A stretch of 64,000 nucleotides of DNA from Oenanthe sinensis (lineage: Eukaryota > Streptophyta > Magnoliopsida > Apiales > Apiaceae): NCBI GenBank assembly GCA_028671895.1, contig CM053810.1:67085501-67149500 (forward strand). The letters run 5' to 3'. The position numbers and the translations under genes were made by a program. Position 1 is the first letter of the stretch. The number at the start of each line of letters is the position of its first letter. A model generated the notes under the pieces. The model searched no databases. It worked only from the letters and a program-made list of their open reading frames with translations, and was not told the origin of the DNA. Shown here piece after piece: positions 50,447-61,520 of this stretch.

Positions 50447-52588
50447 GAGGTTATCAATGACAACTTTTTGGTGATACCAGAAGATGTATCAATAGGTTTA
50501 CCTTGTTTGCATCTACTCCTGGCCAAAGTGCTAACTTGCAAGTGTGAATAGTTGAGGGATTGAAGCCAGTATATTCTGGTCTTTGTAAATGAGAAGAAGA
50601 CTTTGTATAAACTTATCAGGGATTTAGGGTAAGATTATCACTTGTCAAATTGATTTTTCATTTGTTTGTTATACTTTGTTCATACTTAAAAACAGTACAG
50701 CAGAATAAATGTATAGATTAGATTGGTGTCACATAAATTTGTGTAGCTTTAGTGCATTGGAAGTTCCGGTCTGACTTTATCTTCCATATATGGTCTGTTA
50801 CCTTTTTAATATATTCCAAATTCACGTACTGTGTATGCGCAAATTTTCCACTTTATTATGTTAGTTTGTGCAAGGTGCTGACTGACTTGTTAGTTATCTA
50901 CAATGAAGTTAGAGTACATTAGTTTGAAACTTTGAATAAATTTTTGTAGCTTTAGGGCAGTAAAAATTCCCATCTAATATTGTGTTCCATGTTTGTTGTT
51001 ATATTTATTTTAATATATTCCAATTTAAGTATATGTGCTATGTTTGCCCCTTGTCATTTTAGCATCATGTAAGGTGATGAATGACTTGTTTGTTCTACAA
51101 TTTTTTTTATAAACAAAAATATTTTAAGACTGCATATACAGTATTAGTGTCCTAATCGAAGTGTTCATCTGACGTACATAAATGGTAAACTGGAAAAACC
51201 TGCATGCTATAACATTCTAAAGTTGTCGGTTGTTATATTGTTAGTCCAAGTTGCACTCAGCTAAGTGAATTTTTCTCTGGCATAGATTTCTTTCCTCTCA
51301 ATTGCAGAAGGCAGGAATTTATTGTTAGTGCACATTGCACTCATCAGTGTTTTCTACCCTGGCATAGATGCCTGTCCTTTCACTTGCAGAATGCAGGAGT
51401 TTAAGTGGATCTTCGTCTTCAAAAAGTCAACAGAGTTATCTTGTAATTAGCAGGTATGCCTTATGTTTCAAACCAGTGTTTTCTCCAATATTTCAACTGC
51501 ATATCTGTAAAACATGAATCTGTGTGGTGCGTGTGTTGTGTGATATTTTAAATTACTAGACAATATAACTAACTAGTTGTCTATCGGCCCAGTAAATCTG
51601 AACTCTGTACGTGAGCAATGAAAATGGTCTAAATGTTTATCTTTACACATTATATTTGAGTTGAGTTTTTCTAAAGCTCGATCAAAGCATTTTACAATCC
51701 ATTATTAAATATACATTATTTGTAACTGTTAACATAGTAAAGTCTTGAATTGATTTACTTCTGTCACAGTCCTGCTTCTTTCCTTCTTTGTTGACTATAC
51801 AATATATCAGCTGTGAGATTGATGAATATTTTGCCTTATGATGTCATGTTTATTGATTACTTAAATTTTTTGAATATTTGACTATTTTTATTCACTTCCC
51901 TTCGTAGTCGGTACTCGGCAATATATAAGTTTATATGATTAAGAACTGCAGATGATTATGGTTGTATCAGTCTCTGTTTAGTCATTCTTATCTATAAGAA
52001 ATTGCCTGCTTGTAATGTTTAGTGCTTTATATTCATGTTTCTCGGATGAGTTGGAGGGCTGCAGATGCATTCAGATATCTGCTACCTATAAAACTGATTG
52101 ACTGATTCTGGGGATTTAAACTGCATTATGTTCATTATTCCTATCATCAATAATAATGATAATAAATGATGTGTCTTTCAAAAGGTCAAATAGATCCATA
52201 CCTAGCTTTGGTATATGAGAACGAGGATCTTACAATCTAGCACCTGAAATTTGATTAATTTTCCTTCAGAAGTCTCCTTTTGATCCTCTATATATTTGTT
52301 TGTAATTTATTTAGCACTAAACCTAGGTAATCCTATTGTAGTCAATGTGATGGAGAAGTAATATAAAATTAGTGAAACATGGCCAAGGAAAGGTCATGGC
52401 TTTTACTCTGGTTTATTATTGATATGAAAAAGTGTACAGAAGTCATGTGGAATATGTGGTATTATTTAACTCTGGTTTATTACATTACTTTCAGCTCATC
52501 TGCATGTTCTTATAAAAGTTTTGATTTAAGAAATGCTTCTTGATTAATTGCGTAGATGATGGTTACGTGTTTTTAAGTAATGCAACTG
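50447..52588. other. Downstream of the UVR-ApaG gene: 3' UTR and diverged tandem duplications
   Basis: After the stop at 50446 come the 3' UTR and about 2 kb without exons. Two diverged direct duplications are visible. The first is about 200 bases: 50720-50910 and 50930-51115, sharing TTTGTGTAGCTTTAG, TTTTAATATATTCCAA and TGACTTGTTxGTT. The second is about 82 bases: 51239-51322 and 51324-51405, sharing TTGCACTCA, CTGGCATAGAT and TTGCAGAAxGCAGGA. The remainder (51406-52588) shows nothing recognisable. Confidence 0.55.
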
Positions 52589-52692
52589 TGTTACTCAGGA
52601 TACTGGTACACATAGAGTGGCCAGCTCAGTCAAGCTTGTTATAACTGTTATAGAGTGGCCAGCAAGTTTGTTATAACTGTGTGTCTATAGGT
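52589..52692 (+). repeat. Truncated 5' LTR of the copia element
   Basis: Matches the first ~75 bases of the 3' LTR (TGTTACTCAGGATACTG...GTGTCTATAGGT), but carries an extra internal duplication around ATAGAGTGGCCAGC / TTGTTATAACTG and then stops matching. Confidence 0.85.
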
Positions 52693-55600
52693 CCTACTAT
52701 CGGTCAAGCTTTTTCTCTCTTACTTCAGGAAGAATCTCAGAGAGAGTTTTCTAGAGGAACTCAGTCGCCTATGTCTGAAAGTATGGCTATGAATGTCAAA
52801 TACAATAATCTCTCTAAGTTTAAGAATTCTTCATCTTCCAGCAGTCCTCCTTCCAACACTAAAAAACGTGCTGACAATGGTGTTTTTTGTGATTATTGCC
52901 ATAATGATGGTCATAGTAGAGACAAATGTTTTTGTCTTCACGGTTATCCATCCTGACTGGCATTGCTTACACGGCAAGCCTAAACCTAAGCCTCAACGCC
53001 TCAACAATTCAGGTAGTCAAGTGAAGTATGCAGCTCAAGTTACTACTACTGCTATTGCTCCTACAGGCACTTCAGATGCTCCTGTCAAAGTTGATTGTCC
53101 TGGCAAGGATTCTATGGTGTTTACAGATGCTCAATGCCAACAGTTGTCCAAAATGATTTTGGATACACTCCGGCAAACTGGAAACTGGGCTGCCAATTCC
53201 AGCAGTTCTCAAATGAATAGTACTTCTTCGACTGCTTCTGTATTTCAACATCAGTTTACCTATTCTGCTGTCACTGTTAACTCTGTATTACACCATGATT
53301 CTTCCACACATTACACATGGATTTTAGATTCAGGTGCCACTAATCATATTACCTGTCACCAGCATCTGTTACACTCTGTAGAAAACCTGCAGGCTGAATT
53401 GTACTTGCCTGATGGTAAGACAGTTGCTATCACTCACATAGGTCATCTTAAGTTGACCAATGACATTACTCTCACTGAGGTTCCATATGTTTCTGCCTTC
53501 AACTGCAACTTACTCTCTATTGCTAAACTTCTTTCTAACACTACATTTGCTATCATGTTCTCTCCCACCTCTTGTATTTTGCAGGACCTTACTTCGAAGA
53601 CGGAGAGAGAGATTGGTAAATTGCAGGATGGCCTCTATAAGCTTCATGTTCCTAGTCACTAATCTCAATCTTCTCCTCATACATGCATTGTTAGTCAATC
53701 TGTTTTAAGAATTAGTGACATGGAAAGTTGTAATGTTATTCATGTAACTGATGCTGCTTTGTGGCATAATAGAATGGGACATCTATCTGTTTCTATCTTA
53801 AATAAAATTGATGTTGTTAAACCTCATTCTTTGGATTTCACTAACTGTGATGTCCGTCATTATTCAAAACAACACAGGTTCTCATTTCCTACAAGTACTC
53901 ATCACAGCAGAGGCATTTTTGAACTAGTTCATCTTGATGTCTGGGGGCCTTATAGACAACTCACACACACACAATAATTTCAGCTATTTTCTTACTATTG
54001 TTGATGAGTTTTCCAAAGCAACTTGGGTGTTTCTATTTTCTCATAAAACCAAAGTTCCCTTACTTATAAAGAATTTCATCACTTATGTGAACAATCAATT
54101 TCATACCTCCATTAAGAATCTTAGGTCAGATAATGGTATAGAATTTACCAACCATGATCTGCAAGAATATTTTCAGTCTCATGGGATTATTCACCAAACT
54201 TCATGCCCCTCTACACCACAACAAAATGGCACTGTTGAGAGAAAGCACTAACACTTATTAAATGTAGCCAGGACTTTGAAATTTCAATCCAACTTACCAA
54301 ACTCCTTTTGGGGTGACTTTGTTCTTACTGCTGCTCACATAATTAACCTGTTACCTGTCAAGGGTCTGCACTTCAAAACTCCTTTTGAACTCTTGTACAA
54401 TATTCCTCCTAGTTATTCTCATCTGAAGAGCTTTGGTTGCCTTTGTTATGCTACTAAACTCAATGTCACAGATAAGTTTGAGTCCAAAGCTGTCAAAGGA
54501 GTCTTTCTAGGCTACCCTTTTGGTAAGAAAGGATATAAAATTCTGGATTTGCATACTAGGAAATGCTTATACTCTAGGGATGTTACTTTTGTTGAAACAT
54601 ATTTTCCTTACCATCAATCATCTGTTGCCTCACCTATTGACAGTTCAGTCTCAGACCTCCTTTTTCCATTGCTGTCACTGTTGAAGACTTTAACGATACT
54701 GCTTCAGTTGTTGTCCCATCTCAGCCTATCATGCCTACTACTACTGACACCTCAACTCCCTCTTCTTCACCACAACATATTCCTCCTTCTGTTGTGTCCA
54801 AACCTTCTAGAGTCAAACAATTACTTGCTTTGTTCAAAGACTTTACTGATCTTCCCTCCATCCATATTGTTTTACCATCTCTCTCTGCCTCTACTGCTTC
54901 ATTTAAGGTCTCTCCCACTATCACTTATCTTATACAACATTATCTTTCATATTCACATTTCACTCCTAAGCATCAAGCCTATTTGGCTGCTATTACCAAG
55001 ATTCCCACACCATACACATTTACTCAAGCAACTCCAAACCCACATTGGTTTAAAGCGATGCAAACTGAGATTGCAGCACTCGAGGGAACTCATACATGGG
55101 ATTTGGTTGTTCGCCCTCCTAATAAACACATCATTGACTGCAAGTGGTTGTTTAAAGTGAAATATCTTCCTGATAGATCAGTTTAGCGCTACAAGGCCAG
55201 GCTTGTTGCTCGTGGATTCACTCAAACACATGGTGTCAATTTCTTTGACAGTCATGCACATGTTGCCAAGATGATTACAGTTCGTTTGTTTCTATCTATA
55301 GCTGCTACAAAACATTGGAATGTATCTCAAATGGATGTCACCAATGCATTCTTGCACGATGACTTATTATAAACTGTTTACATGAATTTGCCTCTTGGAT
55401 ATGCTTTTCTCTCTGCACATTGTCCTTCCAATGTTTCAGACTTTGTGTGGAAACTGGTCAAGTCCATATATGGCTTAAGGCAAGCCCCCGATGTTGGTTT
55501 GTCCAGTTTGTGACTGCTTTGAAGAAATATAATTTTCATCAATCTCACAGTGATAATAGCATGTTTACTCCGAAGACTAATGGAGTCTTTGTTGCGGTCC

Positions 55601-56534
55601 TAGTCTATGTCGATGATATTCTCATTACAGGGTCTTCAGATGCTTTGATTGCAGAGGTTAAGTAGTATCTTCTGTCTCAATTCAAAATCAAAGACTTGGG
55701 TCCTGTCAAGTATTTCCTTGGCATTGAGGTTTCCAGGTCTACCCAAGGTTATCTTAATCAGAGAAAATATGCCTTAGACTTGCTTCGTGATATGGGTCTC
55801 ACAGCAGCCAAACCATCTGTTGTCCCCATGGAACAGAATCACAAGTTGCTTGACAATAACTCTACATTTCTATGTGACTCTGATTCTTCTACTTACAGGC
55901 AGCTTGTGGGCAGACTTATATACTTGACTATTAATCGTCCATATCCTTCTTATGCAGTACATGTTCTTTCTCAGTTCATGAATCAGGTATATTAAACAAT
56001 CTCCTTGTCGAGGTCTGTTAATCTCAGTTACTAGTCCTTTGAAGCTCACGACCTATTGTGATTCTGACTGGGGGTGATCCCATCACTAGGCACTCTCTCA
56101 CTAGGGGTACTGCACTGTACTTGGAGGGTCATTGGTTTCTTGGAAATGCAAGAAACAACATACTATTGCCAGGTCATCAGCTGAAGCTGAGTGTAGGGCG
56201 GTGGCCAACACTTGTTGTGAGGTTATTTGGTTGGTTGCAGTGCTCAAAGATTTTCTAGTCTCCCCACCATTACCAATTCCTTTTCATTGTGACTCCAAGT
56301 CTACTATTCACATTGCTTCCAATCCTGTTTATCACGAACGTACCAAGCATATTGAAATTGATTGTCATCTAGTTCGTGAAAACATGGAGAAAGGTCTACT
56401 CTTGCCTACACACATTTCCACTACTGCTCAACCAGCTGCCATATTTACCAAGGCAGTTGGTGCTGCTATTCTGAACATGCTTAGCTCCAAGTTGAATGTC
56501 TGTGATCTATTTCAGACTTCCAGCTTGAGGGGTA

Positions 56535-56741
56535 TGTTACTCAGGATACTGATACACATAGAGTGCCAGCTCAGCAAGTTTGTTATAATCGTGTGTCTAT
56601 AGGTGCAGTAGTATAGTGTCTAGTATATATATAGATGCTCTTTGTACTTTGTCTTGATCTTTTTTTAACTTCTTCATTAAAAAATGTACACACTCTTTCT
56701 TCATCTTCATGATTTCTCTCCGGCTTGAGCTCTGTTTAACA
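56535..56741 (+). repeat. 3' LTR of the copia element
   Basis: Starts TGTTACTCAGG after a purine-rich tract (GCTTGAGGGGTA) and ends TCTGTTTAACA. 207 bases. A TATA-like stretch (GTATATATATAGA) near 56620 and the following leader-like sequence fit an LTR promoter. Confidence 0.85.
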
Positions 56742-56746
56742 AACTG

Positions 56747-59414
56747 TCACCGCATGTATTCCTGCGTGACCTGTTGCCATTGCGTGTTCTATGGGGGGAG
56801 ATAAGTCACTAAAATAATACCTAGGAAAAGTTATGTTGTCAAATTCCTGAAAGTTTTAAAAAATCATAAAACGAGGATTAAACTGCGCAATCCCTTTTTT
56901 AAGGTGGTGATGGTGGTTTTATAAAATTATATAATTATATACTAGTAAATATTTTTAGTTTTCTTTTTGATAAAAAACCAAGAATATTGACCAAGATATA
57001 GTAATATTTGTTGATGCAAATGGTTATACATCTCATAGCTCGGTGAATATATTTTTCTGCTAATACACATTTAAAAGTTGAGAATATATATTTCTTTTCT
57101 TTAAAAAGTACATTTACTTGACGTAATATTTAAGCTTTGCTGTGTTTGGAAGTTTTGGTGAAGTTTGAAAATAATTTTCAAGCATCACGATTTTACTTGG
57201 CTAACATATAAATTAAATGCATTTTCCATAATAAAAGTAGAGAGGACGTAGGAATGCTTCCAATCGTCCGAGAGATCCGGAACAAACCTTCAAAGGCTCA
57301 ACAATAAGCATATACGCAAATGGTGTGATACGAAAAACTAACAGCGAATCATGTACTGTCAATGAGTCAACTGCTTTGTTGTTTGTAGCAACTCACAACG
57401 ATCACAAGTTGTGTATTTCGTACTTGAGAAGTATCAACTATAAGCCCAGTTTTATTTTAGTATATTGTATAAAAGATCCACATAATAACAACATTAAACT
57501 AGTAGGTCCCCTCTTTGCAGGTTATCTATTCTTTACTCCTTAGTTAACGTGTGTGTTGCAAAATTATTCCTTCCCTTCTAATTTTTTTTGGTACTGTTTG
57601 CTTCCTGAATCCTGGTCCAAGTTATAATTATAATGAGAATCGGAATTGAATTTGGGTTGATTTGATCTGAACCGATTTATTGACTATCAATCAACAGTTG
57701 AACATTAACTTATTTCATGAAATACCTAATATTAGGCAAAAAAAAATTATGAAGAATCTTTTTTTATTTTTTATTTATCAAGTATAAGTATACTCATTAG
57801 TATCTCGAACCCAAGACCTTGGAAACGATAAATGGATAGTTCTACCACTGAGCTACTCTCAGAACATATATGTTCTACCTGTTTTATTATATATTGCATA
57901 ATCTAATGCAGACAGTATCCCATTTAATTCAACCCTATTAATATTATGTACTATCATAGATTTGTTTTAAAATCAACTTGAGAAAATGACCAAAATATAC
58001 CAACAACTTTGGGATTGAATAACCTGAAAGAACACAATCCTAAAAAACGATCCTTTAGTTCAAAAAAGACATTCAATAGATTCGCGTTTCTAGTTTCCTA
58101 ACAAAAATATTGTTAGTTTAGTGACAATCAAGATATGCGTAGGTTCAAATTGTGAAACAAAGGGTAATCACGTTTTTAGAGATGGATAAACTAATAAAGT
58201 AAGCTTAATTTGGGGTGGTGGCTTAAAAGAAATTTTTTGACTAAAATTACCACACATGTGGTTGATACGCATCAAGAACACGCGGGATTCTCGAAAGTAA
58301 AAATGCAATGCTCGGCTATTTGTTTGTGCGACTTTCGCATCTGAGCAATTCGGATCACACTCGCAAAACAGAGCCAATGCATGTAATATTATACTAGACT
58401 CTCCTATGTGATGGTGGTATTTTATTTTTAATTTCCTCGGATGGGAGTAAATATAAACAAGGTTAAATTTCGAAAGCTGATTGCAGTTAATACCTGAGCC
58501 AGTTCTGTTGACTAAAACTCTCTCTATATAATATATATTGAATGAGATAAATGCACACTGATCTATATACGGAGTATAGTTATTTTTGACAAAGAAACAT
58601 CAGCAGGAGAAAAGTTAAGGTGAAAAGCTTTATACTTGCTTGCTGCAAACAGACAGGCGTATTTCATTAATATTTGCATGGGAATGGGAATACGAGAATG
58701 TGACATGAGAATGCTACACAGTTTATTCTTTTAACATTTCATGGGGATGTGAGTAAGAATAAAAATAGAAGCTTATGCTCAAAGCACATCTCTCTCCTAG
58801 AGTATTTTTCTCTTCTCTTTCTCCATGTACAAAGAAGTAAAGCATCTTCTTGTTACAAAAAAAACCACCTCTTGCTTTCTCATGCAAGTAAGTATCATCC
58901 TTTCCTTTATCCACAATTAACAACTACCCTTCTTTTTCTTCCTCATATTTTATATGTTTTATTATTATATTTTAATATTGTTGTGTATGTATCTTTCTCT
59001 GCAAATACTCTTTGAAAGTTTGGCATCTAGGTCAGATTGGCAACCATTAATGAGGGTCAAATGCATATGGATGTTTTTCTTTTCATACTGCAAGTGCACT
59101 TTCAATTAAAGTTTTTTTTGGTCTTCTGGATAATGATTTTTTGTACAGCCCTTGGTTATTAGTAGGTTTTGAGTTTTCATGAGGTTTATATGCATGAGTA
59201 CATTTTTATGGCATTGATTAAAGGTCTGATCTTTTGAGTACACATTTCTTGGAAGTTCATCTTTGATTTCACAATTCTCATCTCTTATTTTAATTTACCT
59301 GAAAAGGTATATAGCAGAGCTTAGAAGTTTCCTAATTATATATCTGCAAGATTCCTATTTATTAGAAGGGTGTTTAAGATTTTACCAACTTAATACAATA
59401 AGCCAAATAAGAGC
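56747..59414. other. Intergenic region between the copia element and the membrane-protein gene
   Basis: No exon recognised. It holds a SINE on the minus strand (57765-57868). The final ~600 bases (from about 58800) should be promoter and 5' leader of the next gene; a leader intron is possible since the start codon at 59415 is preceded by T-rich intron-like sequence. Confidence 0.5.
57765..57868 (-). mobile_element. tRNA-derived SINE
   Basis: On the minus strand GAGAGTAGCTCAGTGGTAGAA supplies a good Pol III A box (TAGCTCAGTGG) and GGTCTTGGGTTCGAG a good B box about 35 bases later. The 3' side is A-rich with AAATAAAAAATAAAAAAAG. The head is tRNA-like but the acceptor and T arms do not pair properly, so this is not a tRNA gene. 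Related in its head to the copy at 19929. Confidence 0.75.
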
Positions 59415-61520
59415 ATGGAATTTATAACAGGATCATCGAAAAGTTCTTGGCAACCAGTCGTGACTAGTGATACAACTTCTTCAAGCTACTGGCTGAACTG
59501 GAGAGTCTTGATTTGTGCCATATGTCTCGTATCATCGCTGATTTTTACGTTCTTCATCATTTTGAAGTACGAAGGGCCTAGGGATTCTAGAAATGGAAGT
59601 AGAGAAACAGAGGAAGAGAAAGAACATGCTGGAGTGGTATATGAGGATGAACTTTGGAAGCCTAGTCTGCGAGGAATTCATCCAGCTTGGCTGCTTGGAT
59701 ATCGATTAGTTGTTTTTTTCATGCTTCTAATAATGCTGAGCTTGAATGTGGCAGTTGATGGCGGCAGCATATTTGACTACTATACTCAGTAAGTTGTCCT
59801 TTTTTAACTCGTGGAGTTGGAGTTGTCCTTTTGTTTCTGCATCTGTTTTTAGGACATTTAACTTACAAAATATATAATAACAATAATTAAAACAACGATC
59901 TAAAGTAACATACGTTCATTTTAGCCCAACACCTTGTGCAATGCTAGATTAGGCTTAAAATAAGTAATGGTTTATCTTTTGAGTTTCTACTGACTAAATC
60001 AGGACTGGACAGGTGGACTTTTACACTAATTACCTTATACTTTGGGGTAAGTCTACCATTTTCTTTTCCTTGAGTGATTACATATAGATAATTATGTGAT
60101 TCATTCTTATTGCACATGTTCATTGGCATAACCTCGATTAATTTGTAGTTTGGAGCTGTGCTCTCGTTGCAAGGATGTTACAAATATCATAACAAAGTTA
60201 GTGGCCATGGAACGGGTTTGGAGGGAGATGCTGAGCGAGGCACACACGGTTTTTCTTTACCAGCAGCAAATCCTAACATGGCCATCCCCGCAAGAAATTT
60301 GGGCAAAGTTGAAGTAGGTAATGATAAGCAAATTGCTGGTATTTGGGGATATATTTTTCAAGTCATGTTCCAGGTAATTAAATACATTACTGAAAAATAT
60401 TATGCATGTAATTAGGATCTTAGTTTCTCACAGAAATTTCTTTTCCAAACAGATGAGTGCAGGGGCAGTGATGCTCACGGACACCATTTTTTGGTTCGTA
60501 ATTGTACCACTTCTTGCCATTAAAGATTACGAACTGAGTTTTGTAAGTGTTCTAGCTTCATCTATTTACTAATAAGACTAATTTGCTGTCGCTAGGAAGC
60601 AATCTTCCTATGTGTGTCGGGATGAAACATATTTATAATTAAGTTAAAACAAATTTCATATCCCTTCGCTACAAACTGTATGATGATTTTCGTGTTGGAT
60701 TTGACCATATAAGTGTTACTAATAATATGTGATAATAAAATTGCAGCTGGTAATAAATATGCATTCAATCAATGCTGTGTTTCTGGTCGGTGAAGCTGCA
60801 TTAAATTGCATGGTAAGCTGAATCTTTTGGTGGTACTTTTAGCAAACTCAGTTTCAGCTTTTGCCTATTTCACGCTCCAGTTTGTTTCTTAATTTCTTTA
60901 CATTACAATTTCAGCGATTTCCTTGGTTTCGGATTGCATATTTCTTCTTATGGACAACTGTATATGTTATATTCCAGTGGATTTTACATTCACTCTCCGC
61001 AACCTGGTAAGATACTATGTTTTGCCTTCTAGTTGATTAACTACTGCTGTTTTTTGAACTATAACTTCTTAATATTTCACCTTCTTTCTCCTTAAACAGG
61101 TGGCCATATCCATTTCTTGACCTGTCAGATTCATTTTCTCCTCTGTGGTATGAATATTTACTATCTGCACTTGCTCTGGAATTGAACAATTAGCATTTTT
61201 TCCTCATGTATTGTTGTAAAATTAAAAAATGTTCATTTCATTAAACCACTTACCACATTTCTTTCCACATAACCCTGTGAAATCAAACTAGTTTTTCGTT
61301 CCATCTTTAGTATTTCAAGCTACTCTTAAGTATGAAAGTTCTTTATATTAACCAGTATGAATTGGCTGATCTAATTTTTGTGTGAACGAAAAATTTCAGG
61401 TACTCGTCAGTGGCACTGTTACATATACCATGTTATGGGGTTTTTGCTCTGATAATGAAGCTGAAGCACTTTACATATCATAGATTGTTTCCTCAGTCAT
61501 ACCAAGTGTCATCTGATTGA
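59415..61520 (+). CDS. Multi-pass membrane protein of unknown function (plant rolling-stone-like family)
   Basis: Exons: 59415-59788, 60013-60046, 60149-60373, 60453-60542, 60747-60812, 60915-61006, 61100-61147, 61400-61520; 349 codons, all GT-AG, in frame. About seven hydrophobic segments: around residues 30-48 (VLICAICLVSSLIFTFFII), 95-115 (LVVFFMLLIMLSLNVAV), 125-145, 207-235 (WGYIFQVMFQMSAGAVMLTD, continuing into FWFVIVPLLAI), 245-262, 265-290 (IAYFFLWTTVYVIFQWIL) and 318-338. A hydrophilic loop containing GTGLEGDAERGTHG separates the third and fourth. It resembles a conserved plant family including Arabidopsis At1g10660-type proteins; that match is from memory. No enzymatic motif is visible and the function is unknown. 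The gene looks intact. Confidence 0.8.

Larger units (their letters stand above)
52589..56741 (+). mobile_element. Ty1/copia LTR retrotransposon, internally deleted and inactivated
   Basis: The element is bounded by TG...CA and flanked by a perfect 5-bp target duplication AACTG (52584-52588 and 56742-56746). The 3' LTR is complete; the 5' LTR breaks off near 52692 and continues straight into the end of gag, so the rest of the LTR, the primer-binding site and most of gag are missing. Domains in copia order: gag zinc knuckle CDYCHNDGHSRDKC (about 52886), protease DSGATNH (about 53327), integrase HNRMGHLS, LDVWGPY, SDNGIEFTN and PQQNGTVERKH, reverse transcriptase YVDDILI (about 55606), RNase H (about 56285). 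Lesions include frameshifts near 52955, 53975 and 55495 and stops at 53660, 54249, 55184, 55370 and 55663. It cannot encode its own transposition. Confidence 0.93.

Noticed and set aside
54721..54924. Minus-strand frame inside the copia element
   Set aside because: Antisense shadow of the element's own coding region.
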